From Paenibacillus borealis (GTDB lineage: Bacteria; Bacillota; Bacilli; Paenibacillales; Paenibacillaceae): a stretch of DNA of 64,000 bases. The DNA is taken from positions 248,001-312,000 of the forward strand of contig NZ_CP009285.1 in assembly GCF_000758665.1 (NCBI RefSeq), read 5' to 3'. A program made the translations under genes and the position numbers. The notes under the pieces were generated by a model. The model searched no databases. It was not told the DNA's origin and saw only the letters and a program-made list of their open reading frames with translations. Below are positions 17,865-25,503 of this stretch, in pieces (positions within the stretch are counted from its first letter, which is position 1; every line of letters begins with the position of its first letter).

Positions 17865-18987
17865 AGCTTCTTCTCCCTTCCAGCAGCGGTTCGGGTGCCA
17901 GATAAGCATCCAATTGCTCGAAATGCTTCTCCGCCTGGTTCGCCTGCAGCGTTATATCGAGCGTACCCGCAGCCATGCTCTCATAGACCTGCTCAGGTGT
18001 CAGCTCAGCCAAATGGGCGAAGTCCGTATACGCTCCCCCGAAATAAGCATCCTGCATGACGTTGATCATCTTGTTGCTGTAAGCCACGGGAAACACCGGT
18101 TTGCCGAATACCCAGCCGAGAATCATCGCATGGAATCTGGAGGCGACAATGCAGCTTGCACCGGAGAGCACCGCGAGGATCTCATCCATGTCTGTTTTGT
18201 AGAGATGGGCGTGGGTGTGGGCCTGAAGCTCCGCAGGAATCAGATTCAGGATCAGACTGATCGCTTCCTGGTCCCCTTCATGCTGGCAGAAGGACATGAA
18301 ATGCACATCATAACCCTGCTGTATGAAATAGATTGCAACATCTTTCATTTTTTCATAATAGAGGTTGTCAAAACCGTCTAAAGCCTTGGACGAGGGCTTG
18401 ATCACAGAAATGGCAAGGGTCTTACCCGCCACGGCCGGTGCTCTTCCGCCACTGTATTTCAGCTGAAAAATGATATCCGGCGCGAGCCGCACATTGTCCA
18501 GATCCTTGAACAGGTCGTAGGAATATTGCTCCCGGAAAGAGACATCGGCATAATTCTGGAAGATTTCTCTATATTGCTGGTAATAAGCCTCATCCTTGTA
18601 CGGGCCGAAGTTTGCGCCCATCAGGTAGTAAGGTTTGCTTTTATTGCGGAGGGCTTCAGCACCAGCCACATATTCTTCCCACTGTTCACCTTGCATAAAA
18701 ATAGACCCGCCGATATGCACGGTTCCGTCGCCCTGATCCGTCAGCAGCTTCTGCACGAAGTTCGGATGAAGCTTTAATTTGCGGAAAATATAGTTGATCC
18801 CCCGCAGCAGTACGGAGTCAGACGCATACACCCTGAGATTGCGGAGGTCTTTGAAGACGAGCTTATATTGCTGCGGGGCAATCAGCATAAACCGGGTATC
18901 CGGGTATCGCTCACATAACACTTTAATGAACAGATCATCGCCCAAATTGAACTCTGTATATGCATTGATCATCATCGTCTTCTTCAT
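17854..18987 (-). CDS. Polysaccharide pyruvyltransferase family protein
   Basis: A 377-residue protein of the CsaB/WcaK type. The N-terminus MINAYTEFNLGDDLFIK, the HIGGSIFMQG loop near residue 92 and SRFHAMILGWVFGKPV near residue 285 match the family, which uses phosphoenolpyruvate to add pyruvyl ketals to surface sugars. Its ATG overlaps the preceding glycosyltransferase stop by four bases. Pyruvylation can anchor S-layer-homology proteins in Gram-positive walls; whether this enzyme does so is not shown. Confidence 0.85.
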   Translation of the reverse strand: MKKTMMINAYTEFNLGDDLFIKVLCERYPDTRFMLIAPQQYKLVFKDLRNLRVYASDSVLLRGINYIFRKLKLHPNFVQKLLTDQGDGTVHIGGSIFMQGEQWEEYVAGAEALRNKSKPYYLMGANFGPYKDEAYYQQYREIFQNYADVSFREQYSYDLFKDLDNVRLAPDIIFQLKYSGGRAPAVAGKTLAISVIKPSSKALDGFDNLYYEKMKDVAIYFIQQGYDVHFMSFCQHEGDQEAISLILNLIPAELQAHTHAHLYKTDMDEILAVLSGASCIVASRFHAMILGWVFGKPVFPVAYSNKMINVMQDAYFGGAYTDFAHLAELTPEQVYESMAAGTLDITLQANQAEKHFEQLDAYLAPEPLLEGRRSYES

Positions 18988-20039
18988 ACTTTGATTTCCT
19001 TTCTGCCCATCACGGTTTTGAGCTTATGTTTGAATTGGACCCAGTTTCTGTCGATAACAATCAGTGCTCCGTACAAGGACGGGGAGATTAAGAAGGCTCT
19101 GATCTGCAACGCGAGCTGGCGGTCGTCCCCCCGGTATTCACGTATAATGGGCCTCATTTCCTGAGGGAGTCCGGGATAACGGGCATCAATATCCTGCAGC
19201 AGACGCCTGACATCCATTCCCGCAGTGCCGTTCAGACAGGTCTTCAGATTGTAAAAGTAATTCTCGGTCAGCTCCCGGTTCAGCAGCAATTCGGATATTT
19301 CAGATGTCCCTTCAAAGGGAAACGCCTTGAAATAATCAGCCACCCGCTTGAAGGCATCGACCATGTCGAATTTGTTCACGTTGTACGTATTGGAGATGGA
19401 GGATGTTCTCTGCAGATAGAAGGACAGCACATCCGGGATGGAAATCGCCCGCGAGGCCCGCGATAACGCTTTGTAGATGAATTCCTGATCTTCCCCGTTC
19501 ACGCAGCGCTCGGTGTAGCGGATGCCGTTCTCCAGCAGGAAGGTCCGTTTGAAGGCGATGCTGCCGGTCCAGATTCTGAGGCTTTTATGCACAAAAATAT
19601 TCTTCAGCGCTTCGCTCCCCGTAGTGTCGCTTGCCGCTGAAGTGAAGTTTACAATGGTGGACTTATCTTCGCGTACCAGGCTGTAACCCCAACAGAGAAT
19701 ATCCGGAGCTGCGCTCCAGGTGTTCGATTCAATGGCCTGCACCAATCCGCTGGCGATATAATCATCTCCATCCAGAAATAGCACATAATCCCCGCCGGCC
19801 GCGGCAAGCCCGGTGTTTCTGGCGGCGCTCACTCCGGCGTTGGCCGTGCGGATCAGCTTGGCTCTCAGGATGGGATGCCGTGCCAGAATGGCTTCGGCCA
19901 CTTCGTACGTACGGTCCGTAGAACCGTCATCGATTATAATCACTTCGAACCGCTTCTCGCTCTGGTCCAGGAGTGAATCCAGCAATGGAGCCACATAACG
20001 CTCTAGATTGTACATGGGAACTACAATGCTTACACTCAT
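18984..20039 (-). CDS. GT2 glycosyltransferase
   Basis: A 351-residue GT-A glycosyltransferase beginning MSVSIVVPMYNLERYVAPLL, with VIIDDGSTDRT and the LFLDGDDYIA metal-site region, and ERCVNGEDQEFIYKAL, the usual acidic catalytic area. The C-terminal 100 residues resemble those of EpsJ-like enzymes. Second gene of the polysaccharide operon. Sugar donor unknown. Confidence 0.87.
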   Translation of the reverse strand: MSVSIVVPMYNLERYVAPLLDSLLDQSEKRFEVIIIDDGSTDRTYEVAEAILARHPILRAKLIRTANAGVSAARNTGLAAAGGDYVLFLDGDDYIASGLVQAIESNTWSAAPDILCWGYSLVREDKSTIVNFTSAASDTTGSEALKNIFVHKSLRIWTGSIAFKRTFLLENGIRYTERCVNGEDQEFIYKALSRASRAISIPDVLSFYLQRTSSISNTYNVNKFDMVDAFKRVADYFKAFPFEGTSEISELLLNRELTENYFYNLKTCLNGTAGMDVRRLLQDIDARYPGLPQEMRPIIREYRGDDRQLALQIRAFLISPSLYGALIVIDRNWVQFKHKLKTVMGRKEIKV

Positions 20040-20069
20040 AACTCCACTCCCTTCCTGAGTTTGGACGGA

Positions 20070-20975
20070 TTACCCGGCGGTCGGGCTGTTAAAAATCTCC
20101 TTCAGCCCCTTCTTGTAGCCTTTGATAGCGGCGACATTCTTCTTGGGCTGCTCGCGGAGAATGAGGTAGAGCGTGGTCCACATCAAGGCGAGATAGCCGA
20201 TGGGACCCGAACGTTTATCTTTGAGCAGATGCACATGATTCAGTACCCGGGTATAGGCGACATCCTCGAGATTGTCTCTGGAGGCCGGAGATTCATGATG
20301 CAGCAGCTTGAGCTCGGGATTGATATACAGCGGGCCGGAGCTCCGGGCAATGCGGGACATAAGAATATCTTCGCCGACGCTATAGCTGGTTAGCCAAGGG
20401 ACGGGCTTCAGGTCCTGGATCGCCGCTTTTTTGAAGGACATATTGCAGCCGTGCTGGAATTCAGTCTTGAAGATCTTCCGGGCTTTATGCCAGTTGTACA
20501 TGGACCCGGCTTGACCGCTTAAGGAGAGCTTGCCGCTCGACAGGGATTGCTGGAAGGATAGCAGGCAGCGGATGGTTCCGAGGAAGCTGTTCCTCATCCC
20601 GATGGCGATACCGCCGACTCCTGCGCAGTTAGGGTAATCATCGTAGGTTTGAATCAAGGTAGACAGGTAGTGAGCGGGGATTTCGACGTCATCATCAAGG
20701 AAAAGGATCTTGTCCATGGTGGAGAGCTCCACTGCCTTGATCCGGGACAGCCATAATCCCCGGTCCGTCTTGCTGAAATAAGTCAAAGGATAACCGCATC
20801 CGGTAAGTAAAGCTTCAAATTCAGTAAGTACACGGGCTGGTATTTCGCCGTCATCTATAAGTATGACCTCAATGGGGTAAGTCCTGCCTATGTCTTGTTT
20901 AGTTATAGAATGAATGCACCGTGTCAGGTCCTGTACCCGGTTCCTCGTGCAGATAGCCACTGACAATCCTTGCAT
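20070..20975 (-). CDS. GT2 glycosyltransferase
   Basis: A 301-residue glycosyltransferase beginning MQGLSVAICTRNRVQDLTR, with VILIDDGEIPAR and LFLDDDVEI as the metal-binding site. The ATG at 20975 is chosen over two upstream codons because GGGAG lies eight bases ahead of it. First gene of the four-gene polysaccharide operon running to 16326; 30 bp separate it from the next gene. Confidence 0.86.
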   Translation of the reverse strand: MQGLSVAICTRNRVQDLTRCIHSITKQDIGRTYPIEVILIDDGEIPARVLTEFEALLTGCGYPLTYFSKTDRGLWLSRIKAVELSTMDKILFLDDDVEIPAHYLSTLIQTYDDYPNCAGVGGIAIGMRNSFLGTIRCLLSFQQSLSSGKLSLSGQAGSMYNWHKARKIFKTEFQHGCNMSFKKAAIQDLKPVPWLTSYSVGEDILMSRIARSSGPLYINPELKLLHHESPASRDNLEDVAYTRVLNHVHLLKDKRSGPIGYLALMWTTLYLILREQPKKNVAAIKGYKKGLKEIFNSPTAG

Positions 20976-21135
20976 ATACTCCACTCCCTTATCCATTTCT
21001 CCCATTCTATGTGTAGTGAATTAACTACCTTAAGCTTACTATTGGCAGTAAAAGGTTGTATATACTACTTTAGTTTACTTATTGGACGGCCTGCCGCCGT
21101 AGGCACAGGATATGGATTATAATTTGACACAAGTG

Positions 21136-21175
21136 GAAACGGCTTTGCCGTCCTTTTAAAGGACGGTACCGTTTC
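21136..21175. repeat. Non-coding nested hairpin, possible dispersed repeat
   Basis: GAAACGG/CCGTTTC encloses CCGTCCTTT/AAAGGACGG. It lies in the 325-bp gap 20976-21300 and is neither a normal terminator (no T-tract) nor obviously part of either flanking gene. Confidence 0.55.
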
Positions 21176-21228
21176 AGCGAGAAATAGAAGGATAATTTAT
21201 AGCGTGAAACATATAAATTCTTATATTT

Positions 21229-21263
21229 CAAAAAAGCCGCAGTCCCGTTAGGGCGGCTGCGGC
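21229..21263 (-). terminator. Intrinsic terminator of the mutarotase gene
   Basis: On the minus strand the stem GCCGCAG/CTGCGGC with an inner CCC/GGG is followed by a run of six T, directly downstream of the gene ending at 21301. Confidence 0.9.
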
Positions 21264-21300
21264 CTTCATGTTCTTCAAGAAACGGTGGAGCAACAATCTG

Positions 21301-22176
21301 TCAGTTGAACGTAATCGTAAGCGAGCTTGTGGACTGGCCGCCCGGCGGCAGGGAGATGACTCCCGCTTTATCCCGGATTTCTCCGGTGAAGTCTTCACTG
21401 TCTGCTACACCATGCCAAGGCTCGATGCACAGGAATGGTGCATTCTTCGGCTGCCAGATCCCGAGATCGGGGAAGTTGTGGTATGCTACGCTTACGCTTT
21501 TGGCAGACAGCTTGCTCTTCAGCGCTACAGACTGCGAGCTTACATTCTTGAAGACGAGTGCGTCATGTTCGAACATTTCATGGTTTAGAGGCAGGATGTT
21601 GCCGTCACCGGGCATGGGGTCGCTTTTACCGTTAATCAGCTGGCCCGTTTTGTTCAAGAACAAGCGTTCCAGGCGCTCCTGCTGTCCGAATTCAAGATAA
21701 TAATCCGCGAAGCTGCCCTCTCCATCAATCGGGCAATTAAATGCAGGGTGGGTGCCGAGCTGGAAGAAGATCTCCTGATCATCGGTATTCTCCACACGGT
21801 AGCTGATCTCAAGGGTGCTTCCGCTCAGGATATAGGTGAGGAACAGATTGAATTTGTACGGGTAGAGCGCCAACGTGCTCTCACTATGCGAGAGCCGGAA
21901 GACTGCCTGGGTATCGCTCGCCTCCTGCAGCGTGAATTCACTGCGTCTGGCGAAGCCGTGATTGGCAATTTTATAAGCCTGCCCGTCCGCTTTGATCTCG
22001 CCTTGGATGGCTGCGCCGATAATCGGGAACAGCACCGGTGAACGGCCTGTCCAATAGGCGGCATCCCCGCTCCACATATATTCAGTCTCTGTATCCGTTC
22101 TTTTGAAGCTGATTAGCTCGGCTCCGAGTGAACTGATCTCGGCTACTGCCAACCCGCTGCGTAAAATGGTATTCAT
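21301..22176 (-). CDS. Aldose 1-epimerase family protein (LacX/GalM-like)
   Basis: A 291-residue mutarotase-like protein. VLFPIIGA near residue 50, the active-site region THPAFNCPI near residue 145 and CIEPWHGVADS near residue 240 fit the aldose 1-epimerase family, which interconverts alpha and beta sugar anomers. The ATG at 22176 lies eight bases after GGGG; a GTG two codons earlier is the alternative. Monocistronic with its own terminator; the substrate is not predictable. Confidence 0.85.
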   Translation of the reverse strand: MNTILRSGLAVAEISSLGAELISFKRTDTETEYMWSGDAAYWTGRSPVLFPIIGAAIQGEIKADGQAYKIANHGFARRSEFTLQEASDTQAVFRLSHSESTLALYPYKFNLFLTYILSGSTLEISYRVENTDDQEIFFQLGTHPAFNCPIDGEGSFADYYLEFGQQERLERLFLNKTGQLINGKSDPMPGDGNILPLNHEMFEHDALVFKNVSSQSVALKSKLSAKSVSVAYHNFPDLGIWQPKNAPFLCIEPWHGVADSEDFTGEIRDKAGVISLPPGGQSTSSLTITFN

Positions 22177-22329
22177 GCTCACTGCCCCTCTCGCGATTGT
22201 AATTCTGTCTCATATTCTATCAGACTTCCCCAATCGCGTTATAACATAACGTGAACAAAACCAAAAAAAATTATTACAGTCTGTAAAATGAAAATAATAC
22301 GGAATGGTATAACATATATAGAAAGCAAT

Positions 22330-22505
22330 AATTCTATATAAAACGAACTAAGCTTGCGAATGGGTGAGAGTGACGGAGGGGAATTTTGAAACTGTAGGAG
22401 CGGTAGCGGCCGGAAGTCCAAATATTCACCGCAGTCGTGAACAACACCCGAACCGGAGGCGTTTTGTTCGTTTCATATAAATGAGCGTTCGAAACGGAGG
22501 AATAA
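22330..22505 (+). promoter_or_regulatory. Structured leader upstream of the M20 hydrolase
   Basis: The 333-bp gap 22177-22509 contains a run of stems on the plus strand: GCGGT (22400-22404) with ACCGC (22428-22432), GAACAA (22439-22444) with TTGTTC (22464-22469), and CGTTTC (22469-22474) with GAAACG (22491-22496). The last ends just before the ribosome site CGGAGG. An upstream GGAGGGG is followed by TTG AAA CTG TAG, a possible three-codon ORF. I do not recognise a known riboswitch. Confidence 0.45.
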
Positions 22506-22509
22506 GGCC

Positions 22510-23739
22510 ATGCAGCTGCAGCAGATATTCGTGAACGGTGAGAGATTGAAGAATACGATCGAGTCATTCGCCGATTTCGGGCGGACGGACAATAACGGGG
22601 TCACCCGGTTATCGCTGTCGGAGCAGGATGTGCAGGTGCGCGGCTATTTCACTTCCTGTGCAGAAGAGCTGGGAATGGCCGTGAAGGTCGATGATATGGG
22701 GAATATATATGCCACGCTTGCGGGAAGCGAAGAAGGTCCGCCTGTAGTGATCGGATCGCATCTGGATACCGTCAAGAAAGGCGGCAGATTCGATGGGGTG
22801 CTCGGGGTAATCGCCGGTCTGGAAGTGGTAAGAACCCTGGTCGATCACGGCATTAAGCCGCGTTTACCAATAACAGTGATGAACTTCACCAACGAGGAAG
22901 GAGCCCGCTTCGAGCCGTCGATGATGGCTTCAGGTGTCTTGGCCGGCAAGTTCGACAAGGCGGAGATGCTGAAGAAGAAGGACCCGGAGGGTACGACCTT
23001 CGGTGAAGCGCTGCAGGCCAGCGGCTATGCGGGCGATGCGGAGAACCGGATCAGGGAAGCAACGGCTTATCTGGAGCTGCATATCGAGCAGGGTCCTGTG
23101 CTGGAGAGAGAGAATCTCAAGATCGGCCTGGTCGACTGTGTTGTTGGAATGGCCTGTTATGAAATTGAAGTCACAGGCGAATCGGACCACGCCGGTACTA
23201 CGCCGATGGATATGCGGAGGGATGCGCTTTTTGCCGCTACAGATATTATTACGGAGCTGCGGCGGAAGCTGGCTGTACTGGACTCCGAGCTGGTCTATAC
23301 CATGGGGAGAATGAACGTGCTGCCTAATATTCATACCGTTATTCCGAACAAGGTGATCTTCACCGTGGAAGCCCGGCATAAGGACATGGATATTGTCCGT
23401 GAAGTAGAGGCAATTATTAATGGTCTGCCTGAGGAGCTGCTGGAGTGTAGTGTGTCGAAGACGAAGCTGTGGGGACGCGATACCGTATGGTTCGATCCGG
23501 GAGTCTGTGCCCTGGTGGAGCAAGCCACGCAGAAGCTGGGCTACAGCAGCAAGAAGATGGCCAGCGGAGCGGGGCATGATGCCCAGTTCGTGGCCGGATT
23601 CATGCCGTCGGCGATGATTTTTGTACCCAGTGTGAAAGGGAAAAGCCATTGCGAGGAAGAGCTCACTTCTTATGAAGAATGTGAGATGGGCGTGAATGTG
23701 GTGCTGGAAACGGTGCTGGCGGTGTTGGCCGGGTCCTGA
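22510..23739 (+). CDS. M20 amidohydrolase (N-carbamoyl-amino-acid hydrolase / allantoate hydrolase type)
   Basis: A 409-residue dinuclear-zinc amidohydrolase. GSHLDTVKKGGRFDGV near residue 80 and MNFTNEEGARFEPSM near residue 120 carry the metal ligands and catalytic Glu; LELHIEQGPVLE near residue 190 and SGAGHDAQF near residue 353 complete the site; ITGESDH-type dimerisation-domain residues are near 220. Such enzymes hydrolyse N-carbamoyl amino acids, ureidoglycine-like compounds or allantoate. CGGAGG precedes the ATG. Alone between two non-coding regions, so the substrate cannot be inferred from neighbours. Confidence 0.88.
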   Translation: MQLQQIFVNGERLKNTIESFADFGRTDNNGVTRLSLSEQDVQVRGYFTSCAEELGMAVKVDDMGNIYATLAGSEEGPPVVIGSHLDTVKKGGRFDGVLGVIAGLEVVRTLVDHGIKPRLPITVMNFTNEEGARFEPSMMASGVLAGKFDKAEMLKKKDPEGTTFGEALQASGYAGDAENRIREATAYLELHIEQGPVLERENLKIGLVDCVVGMACYEIEVTGESDHAGTTPMDMRRDALFAATDIITELRRKLAVLDSELVYTMGRMNVLPNIHTVIPNKVIFTVEARHKDMDIVREVEAIINGLPEELLECSVSKTKLWGRDTVWFDPGVCALVEQATQKLGYSSKKMASGAGHDAQFVAGFMPSAMIFVPSVKGKSHCEEELTSYEECEMGVNVVLETVLAVLAGS

Positions 23740-23794
23740 CGGATGGCTTGCACGCCGGGCAAAATTGCATAGGATCATTGGATATATAGATATC

Positions 23795-23829
23795 AAAGAC
23801 ACTAATACACTTAACCGGTGTCTTTTTCT
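23795..23829 (+). terminator. Intrinsic terminator of the M20 hydrolase gene
   Basis: AAAGACAC (23795-23802) pairs with GTGTCTTT (23818-23825), followed by more T. Confidence 0.8.
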
Positions 23830-23858
23830 TTATGCTGGAAATTATGATAATCGCCTGT

Positions 23859-23890
23859 TGTGGATAATATGTGCATAAAGCTGTGGATAA
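23859..23890. promoter_or_regulatory. Triplet of DnaA boxes (copy A)
   Basis: TGTGGATAA (23859-23867), TGTGCATAA (23870-23878) and TGTGGATAA (23882-23890) all fit the DnaA-box consensus TTATNCACA read on the minus strand, with starts 11 and 12 bp apart. The same triplet, spacing and orientation recurs at 55233-55264. Both lie just after a gene terminator and just before a repeat array. DnaA binding itself is inferred. Confidence 0.7.
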
Positions 23891-24011
23891 TTTCTTAGGA
23901 AATTGCAATTTGTAGCAGATCTTTGTGAAGGACTAATTTTTTTGTACCAGGAGTCCCCACTGAAACCCTCTGATCCTGCCAAGGGAGGGCTGAATGGGGA
24001 TGAGCCAATTG

Positions 24012-24270
24012 TATGCGAAAAACCGAATACAATGTGCCAACGGTAGGGTAAACGAGCCGAATGTATGCGAAAAACCGAGTACAATATGCCAACGATAGGG
24101 TAAACGAGCCGAATGTATGCGAAAAACCGAATACAATGTGCCAACGGTAGGGTAAACGAGCCAAATGTATGCGAAAAACCGAATACAATGTGCCAACGGT
24201 AGGTAAACGAGTTGAATGTATGCGAAAAACCAAGGGGATAAAACCCTGTGAGTCCGCCGGATGCCGGCCA
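24012..24270. repeat. Array A, first block: five 51-52 bp units
   Basis: Units begin TATGCGAAAAACC at 24012, 24064, 24116, 24168 and 24219 (periods 52, 52, 52, 51) and contain GAATACAATGTGCCAACGG then AAACGAG. The last passes into the second block. Part of the 962-bp gene-free stretch 23740-24701. Open frames over it on both strands are by-products of the period. Confidence 0.9.
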
Positions 24271-24470
24271 AAAGAGGAAATGAGGGGCAATAGTGCCCTT
24301 GATTCCGCCGGATGTTGGCTAAATGAGGAAATGAGGGGCAATCGTGCCCTTGATTCAGCCGGTTGCTGGTCAAATGAGCGAACGAAGGGCAATAGTGCCC
24401 TTGGTTTCGCCGGATGCCGGCCAAATGAGGAAACGAGGAGGATTAGTCCGCTAGGAGCAAGGCGAGTTCG
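24235..24470. repeat. Array A, second block: 51-bp units with two hairpins each
   Basis: Units such as GGGGCAATAGTGCCC followed by TTGATTCCGCCGGATG and GAGGAAATGA repeat with a 51-bp period. The first hairpin varies while keeping its pairing (GGGGCA/TGCCC, AGGGCA/TGCCCT, GGA/TCC), and the second is GCCGG/CCGGC or a weakened form. The array at 55336-55835 has the same period and layout. Confidence 0.85.
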
Positions 24471-24540
24471 CCTTAAAAGTAACATAAGCTCCAAAGCTCA
24501 AGCTTGATTCGCCCGCAATATAGATTGAACTTAACAATCT

Positions 24541-24690
24541 AACTCAGGTATTCCGGGATATTGGTATGAGCGACCCTGACAAATCCCAGCTATGTGGGAT
24601 GGCGATTCCGGGGTGCAGCCCTGATAATGAACCATATTCATTATTAGGGTTGACCGGCCAGTTCCGGTCATAGAGCCGATTACTACACCG
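24541..24690 (+). promoter_or_regulatory. Folded 5' leader of the methyltransferase gene
   Basis: Three consecutive stems: ATCCCA/TGGGAT (24583-24600), a 13-bp stem with one G-U pair (24619-24631 with 24637-24649, loop CCATA) and TGACCGG/CCGGTCA (24651-24670). They end about 30 bases before the start codon at 24702. No known riboswitch class was recognised; no T-tract follows, so translational control is likelier than termination. Confidence 0.55.
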
Positions 24691-24701
24691 GAGGGGATGT
24701 A

Positions 24702-25436
24702 ATGGAAGACAGCATAAGCAGTACAGGCAGCGCAGGCAGTCCTTGGGAGCAGGCGGACGCGGATCAATACGTTCAGAATATAAGCCGCAAAATCCCCGGT
24801 TACCAGCTGCAGTATGAGCTGATGGATACGCTGCTGACAGCGTTGTTAGCTCAGCAGACTCATCCTGGGCTGCTGATCGTCGGAGCAGGCGGAGGACAGG
24901 AAATCCTGAAGCTCGGCCGGGAGCATCCTGATTGGAATTTTAGCGGGCTGGATACATCACAGGGCATGCTTCTGGCTGCTGAACAGCGGCTAGAAGCAGC
25001 GGGTCTGATGGACAGAGTCCAGCTGCATCACAGGGAGATAAGTTCCTGGAACTCTAGCAGACAGTACGATGCTGCGACCTGCATGCTGATGCTGCATTTC
25101 GTGGAAGGGCGGGAGAACAAGCTGGCGCTGCTCCGTTCCATTGCCGGGCGGCTCAAGCCGGGCGCACCGCTGTGTCTTTCGGCAATCAACGGGGAGCCAG
25201 CCTCCCCCGCGTGGCGGATTCAGATGGCGGGCTGGAAGCTGCATATGCTGGGCAACGGCATTGAACTAGGCCAGTGGCAGATCTTCGAGCAATCGTTCGG
25301 CGAGACCTCTCACCCGCTTCCGGCCGAAGAGATGGATTGTCTGCTGGAGGAAGCCGGATTTACGGCAGTGTCCAGGTTCTTCGGCTCCTATCTGATTGAC
25401 GGCTGGGTAGCCGTGAAGGCACCATACAGTCCGTGA
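24702..25436 (+). CDS. Class I SAM-dependent methyltransferase
   Basis: A 244-residue protein with motif I LLIVGAGGGQEILKLG near residue 55, an acidic residue at the end of strand 2 (FSGLDTSQG) and MLMLHFVE as motif IV, typical of class I methyltransferases. The ATG at 24702 is preceded by GGAGGGG. Single gene with a highly folded leader; terminal residues give no hint of the substrate. A GC-rich imperfect hairpin without a T-tract (25471-25504) lies between it and the convergent ECF gene. Confidence 0.82.
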   Translation: MEDSISSTGSAGSPWEQADADQYVQNISRKIPGYQLQYELMDTLLTALLAQQTHPGLLIVGAGGGQEILKLGREHPDWNFSGLDTSQGMLLAAEQRLEAAGLMDRVQLHHREISSWNSSRQYDAATCMLMLHFVEGRENKLALLRSIAGRLKPGAPLCLSAINGEPASPAWRIQMAGWKLHMLGNGIELGQWQIFEQSFGETSHPLPAEEMDCLLEEAGFTAVSRFFGSYLIDGWVAVKAPYSP

Positions 25437-25503
25437 CATGAATGGGATGCATGACTAGTTGGAATCCACAGGGGGCGGGGCTTCCGGAAATCCCTTGCCC
25501 GCC

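Noticed and set aside
23859..23890. Chromosomal origin of replication
   Set aside because: Only three boxes, no dnaA or dnaN and no clear AT-rich unwinding element; two copies 31 kb apart.
24012..24470. CRISPR array
   Set aside because: Units are adjacent and degenerate, with no unique spacers of constant length, no exact repeats and no cas genes nearby. The same holds for 55336-55835.
23895..24507. Frames of 60-199 residues on both strands over array A
   Set aside because: By-products of a period divisible by three; no ribosome sites and both strands open at once.
24541..24690. Known riboswitch (SAM, TPP, M-box, ZTP, yybP-ykoY)
   Set aside because: Conserved core bases of these classes were not seen, so only a structured leader is claimed.
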